Part shown: piece after piece, positions 63,265 through 64,000 of the stretch
Numbering within the stretch: position 1 is the stretch's first letter
Layout of the letters: every line of letters starts with the position of its first letter
Origin: an uncultured Prochlorococcus sp.
GTDB taxonomy: Bacteria > Cyanobacteriota > Cyanobacteriia > PCC-6307 > Cyanobiaceae
DNA: 64,000 bases
Direction of reading: 5' to 3'
Assembly (NCBI RefSeq): GCF_902616385.1
Contig: NZ_CACMSM010000002.1
Coordinates: forward strand, 1-64,000
Position numbers and translations under genes: made by a program
The notes under the pieces: generated by a model
Seen by the model: only the letters and a program-made list of their open reading frames with translations
Told to the model about the DNA's origin: nothing
Databases searched by the model: none

Positions 63265-64000
63265 ATCTGTCGTTTAATTAAATTATAAATGAAACCTTTT
63301 TTAAGACCATTTTTCTTCGCCAAGTATTTAGAAGCGGCTGATAAGCTTAATCCAGCATTCATTAATTCTTTAAGATCTTTTCTTAAATCTGATTCATTAA
63401 ATATACTCATCTTTTTATCAATCCCTTTTAGGATAACTGTTATTTCTCCAGTTATTTCCTTATCTTTAAAAAAATCAATTGCATCATCTATTTTGTGTCC
63501 AATATGCTCTTCAAACCTTTTTGTTAATTCTCTTGCTACCATTATTTCTCTGTCACCTCCACAGAAAACAGAAAGTTCTTGTAGTAATTTTTTTAATCTA
63601 TGAGGAGACTCATAAATTATTGTTGTTTTCTTATTTTTACTTATTTCATGAAGTGTTTTGTTTCTATCACTTTGCTTTTTTGGGAGAAATCCTTCAAATA
63701 TAAAACTTGAAGAGGGTAACCCACTTGAAACAAGAGCTGTTATTGCAGCACATGCTCCAGGAACGCAAATCATATCAATGCCTTCATATTTTAGGCTCCT
63801 AGCAATATCTTCCCCTGGATCGCAAATCCCTGGCATGCCAGCATCACTTACGAGGGCAATTGATTTTCCTTCTTTGAGATCTTTTACTATTTTTGGAGTT
63901 TTTATTAAAGAATTATGTTTATTAAAACTTATAAGTTTATTTGAAATATTGAACTTGTTCATTATTTTTTTTGTTTGTCTTGTATCCTCACAAGCAACTA
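63261..64000 (-). CDS. rsmI: 16S rRNA (cytidine1402-2'-O)-methyltransferase, 5' end outside the window
   Basis: The frame is open to the window edge and reads VACEDTRQTKKIMNKF upstream of the first visible methionine at 63962, so the N-terminus is cut off by the window and not by mutation. ALVSDAGMPGICDPGE, VPGACAAITALVSSGLP, FEGFLPKK and IIYESPHRL are the hallmark blocks of RsmI, a tetrapyrrole-methylase-fold enzyme that methylates the 2'-hydroxyl of C1402 in 16S rRNA. It marks the start of the conserved core genome to the right of the island. Confidence 0.95.
   Translation of the reverse strand, partial: VACEDTRQTKKIMNKFNISNKLISFNKHNSLIKTPKIVKDLKEGKSIALVSDAGMPGICDPGEDIARSLKYEGIDMICVPGACAAITALVSSGLPSSSFIFEGFLPKKQSDRNKTLHEISKNKKTTIIYESPHRLKKLLQELSVFCGGDREIMVARELTKRFEEHIGHKIDDAIDFFKDKEITGEITVILKGIDKKMSIFNESDLRKDLKELMNAGLSLSAASKYLAKKNGLKKGFIYNLIKRQI

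Overview
The window is very AT-rich and densely coded, with short intergenic gaps, many 1-8 nt gene overlaps, few Shine-Dalgarno sequences and frequent TTG starts. The right edge carries a tRNA-Arg(TCT), a small helix-turn-helix protein, a short membrane protein and rsmI. These traits, with the gene content, suggest a marine picocyanobacterium, most likely high-light Prochlorococcus. The stretch from 1 to about 61.9 kb looks like one of its hypervariable surface-polysaccharide islands. The taxon is inferred from composition and content, not from a database match.

Layout. (a) 0.2-3.4 kb: a methyltransferase, a Rieske oxygenase whose N-terminus looks like the start of a tyrosine integrase, and a 2-oxoglutarate (2OG) oxygenase-like protein. 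(b) 3.7-7.4 kb, plus strand: a compact acyl-making module (KAS III, ACP, KAS III, ketoreductase-type SDR, NeuD/PglD-type acyltransferase). (c) 7.6-11.1 kb, minus strand: a polytopic membrane protein, a large outer-membrane beta-barrel and an EpsG-like polymerase candidate. (d) 11.5-31.6 kb, plus strand: an initiating sugar-phosphate transferase, an Sfp-type phosphopantetheinyl transferase, oxygenases, a split ABC transporter, asparagine-synthetase-like enzymes, glycosyltransferases, a decayed methyltransferase, an aminotransferase, CapA, CapK/PaaK, a two-domain oxidoreductase and WecC. (e) 31.6-34.2 kb, minus strand: RmlB, RmlC and RmlA without RmlD. (f) 34.3-43.6 kb, plus strand: WecB, a heparinase II/III-like protein, a WbuB-like glycosyltransferase, an aminotransferase/4,6-dehydratase pair and an asparagine synthetase. 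(g) 43.7-47.8 kb, minus strand: a TylF-type methyltransferase and a NeuB/NeuA-like nonulosonate set. (h) 47.9-56.8 kb: mainly minus-strand glycosyltransferases, a DUF2334 deacetylase-like protein, a PglK-like ABC flippase and a UDP-glucuronate 4-epimerase. (i) 57.0-61.9 kb: a WecA-type initiating transferase, GalE, UDP-glucose dehydrogenase and an O-antigen ligase/polymerase. (j) 62-64 kb: tRNA-Arg and core genes.

Together these genes can make several nucleotide sugars: a TviB-type UDP-HexNAcA, UDP-ManNAcA, UDP-GlcA/GalA, a dTDP-6-deoxy-4-keto sugar, 4-amino-6-deoxy sugars and a CMP-nonulosonate. They can also decorate the sugars by amidation, methylation, hydroxylation or acylation, assemble them on undecaprenyl phosphate, and flip and polymerise the repeat. 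The most unusual part is the dedicated KAS/ACP/SDR module with a phosphopantetheinyl transferase of its own nearby. It may supply a short hydroxyacyl group for an amino sugar. No CRISPR array, complete transposase gene, phage structural gene or rRNA was seen.
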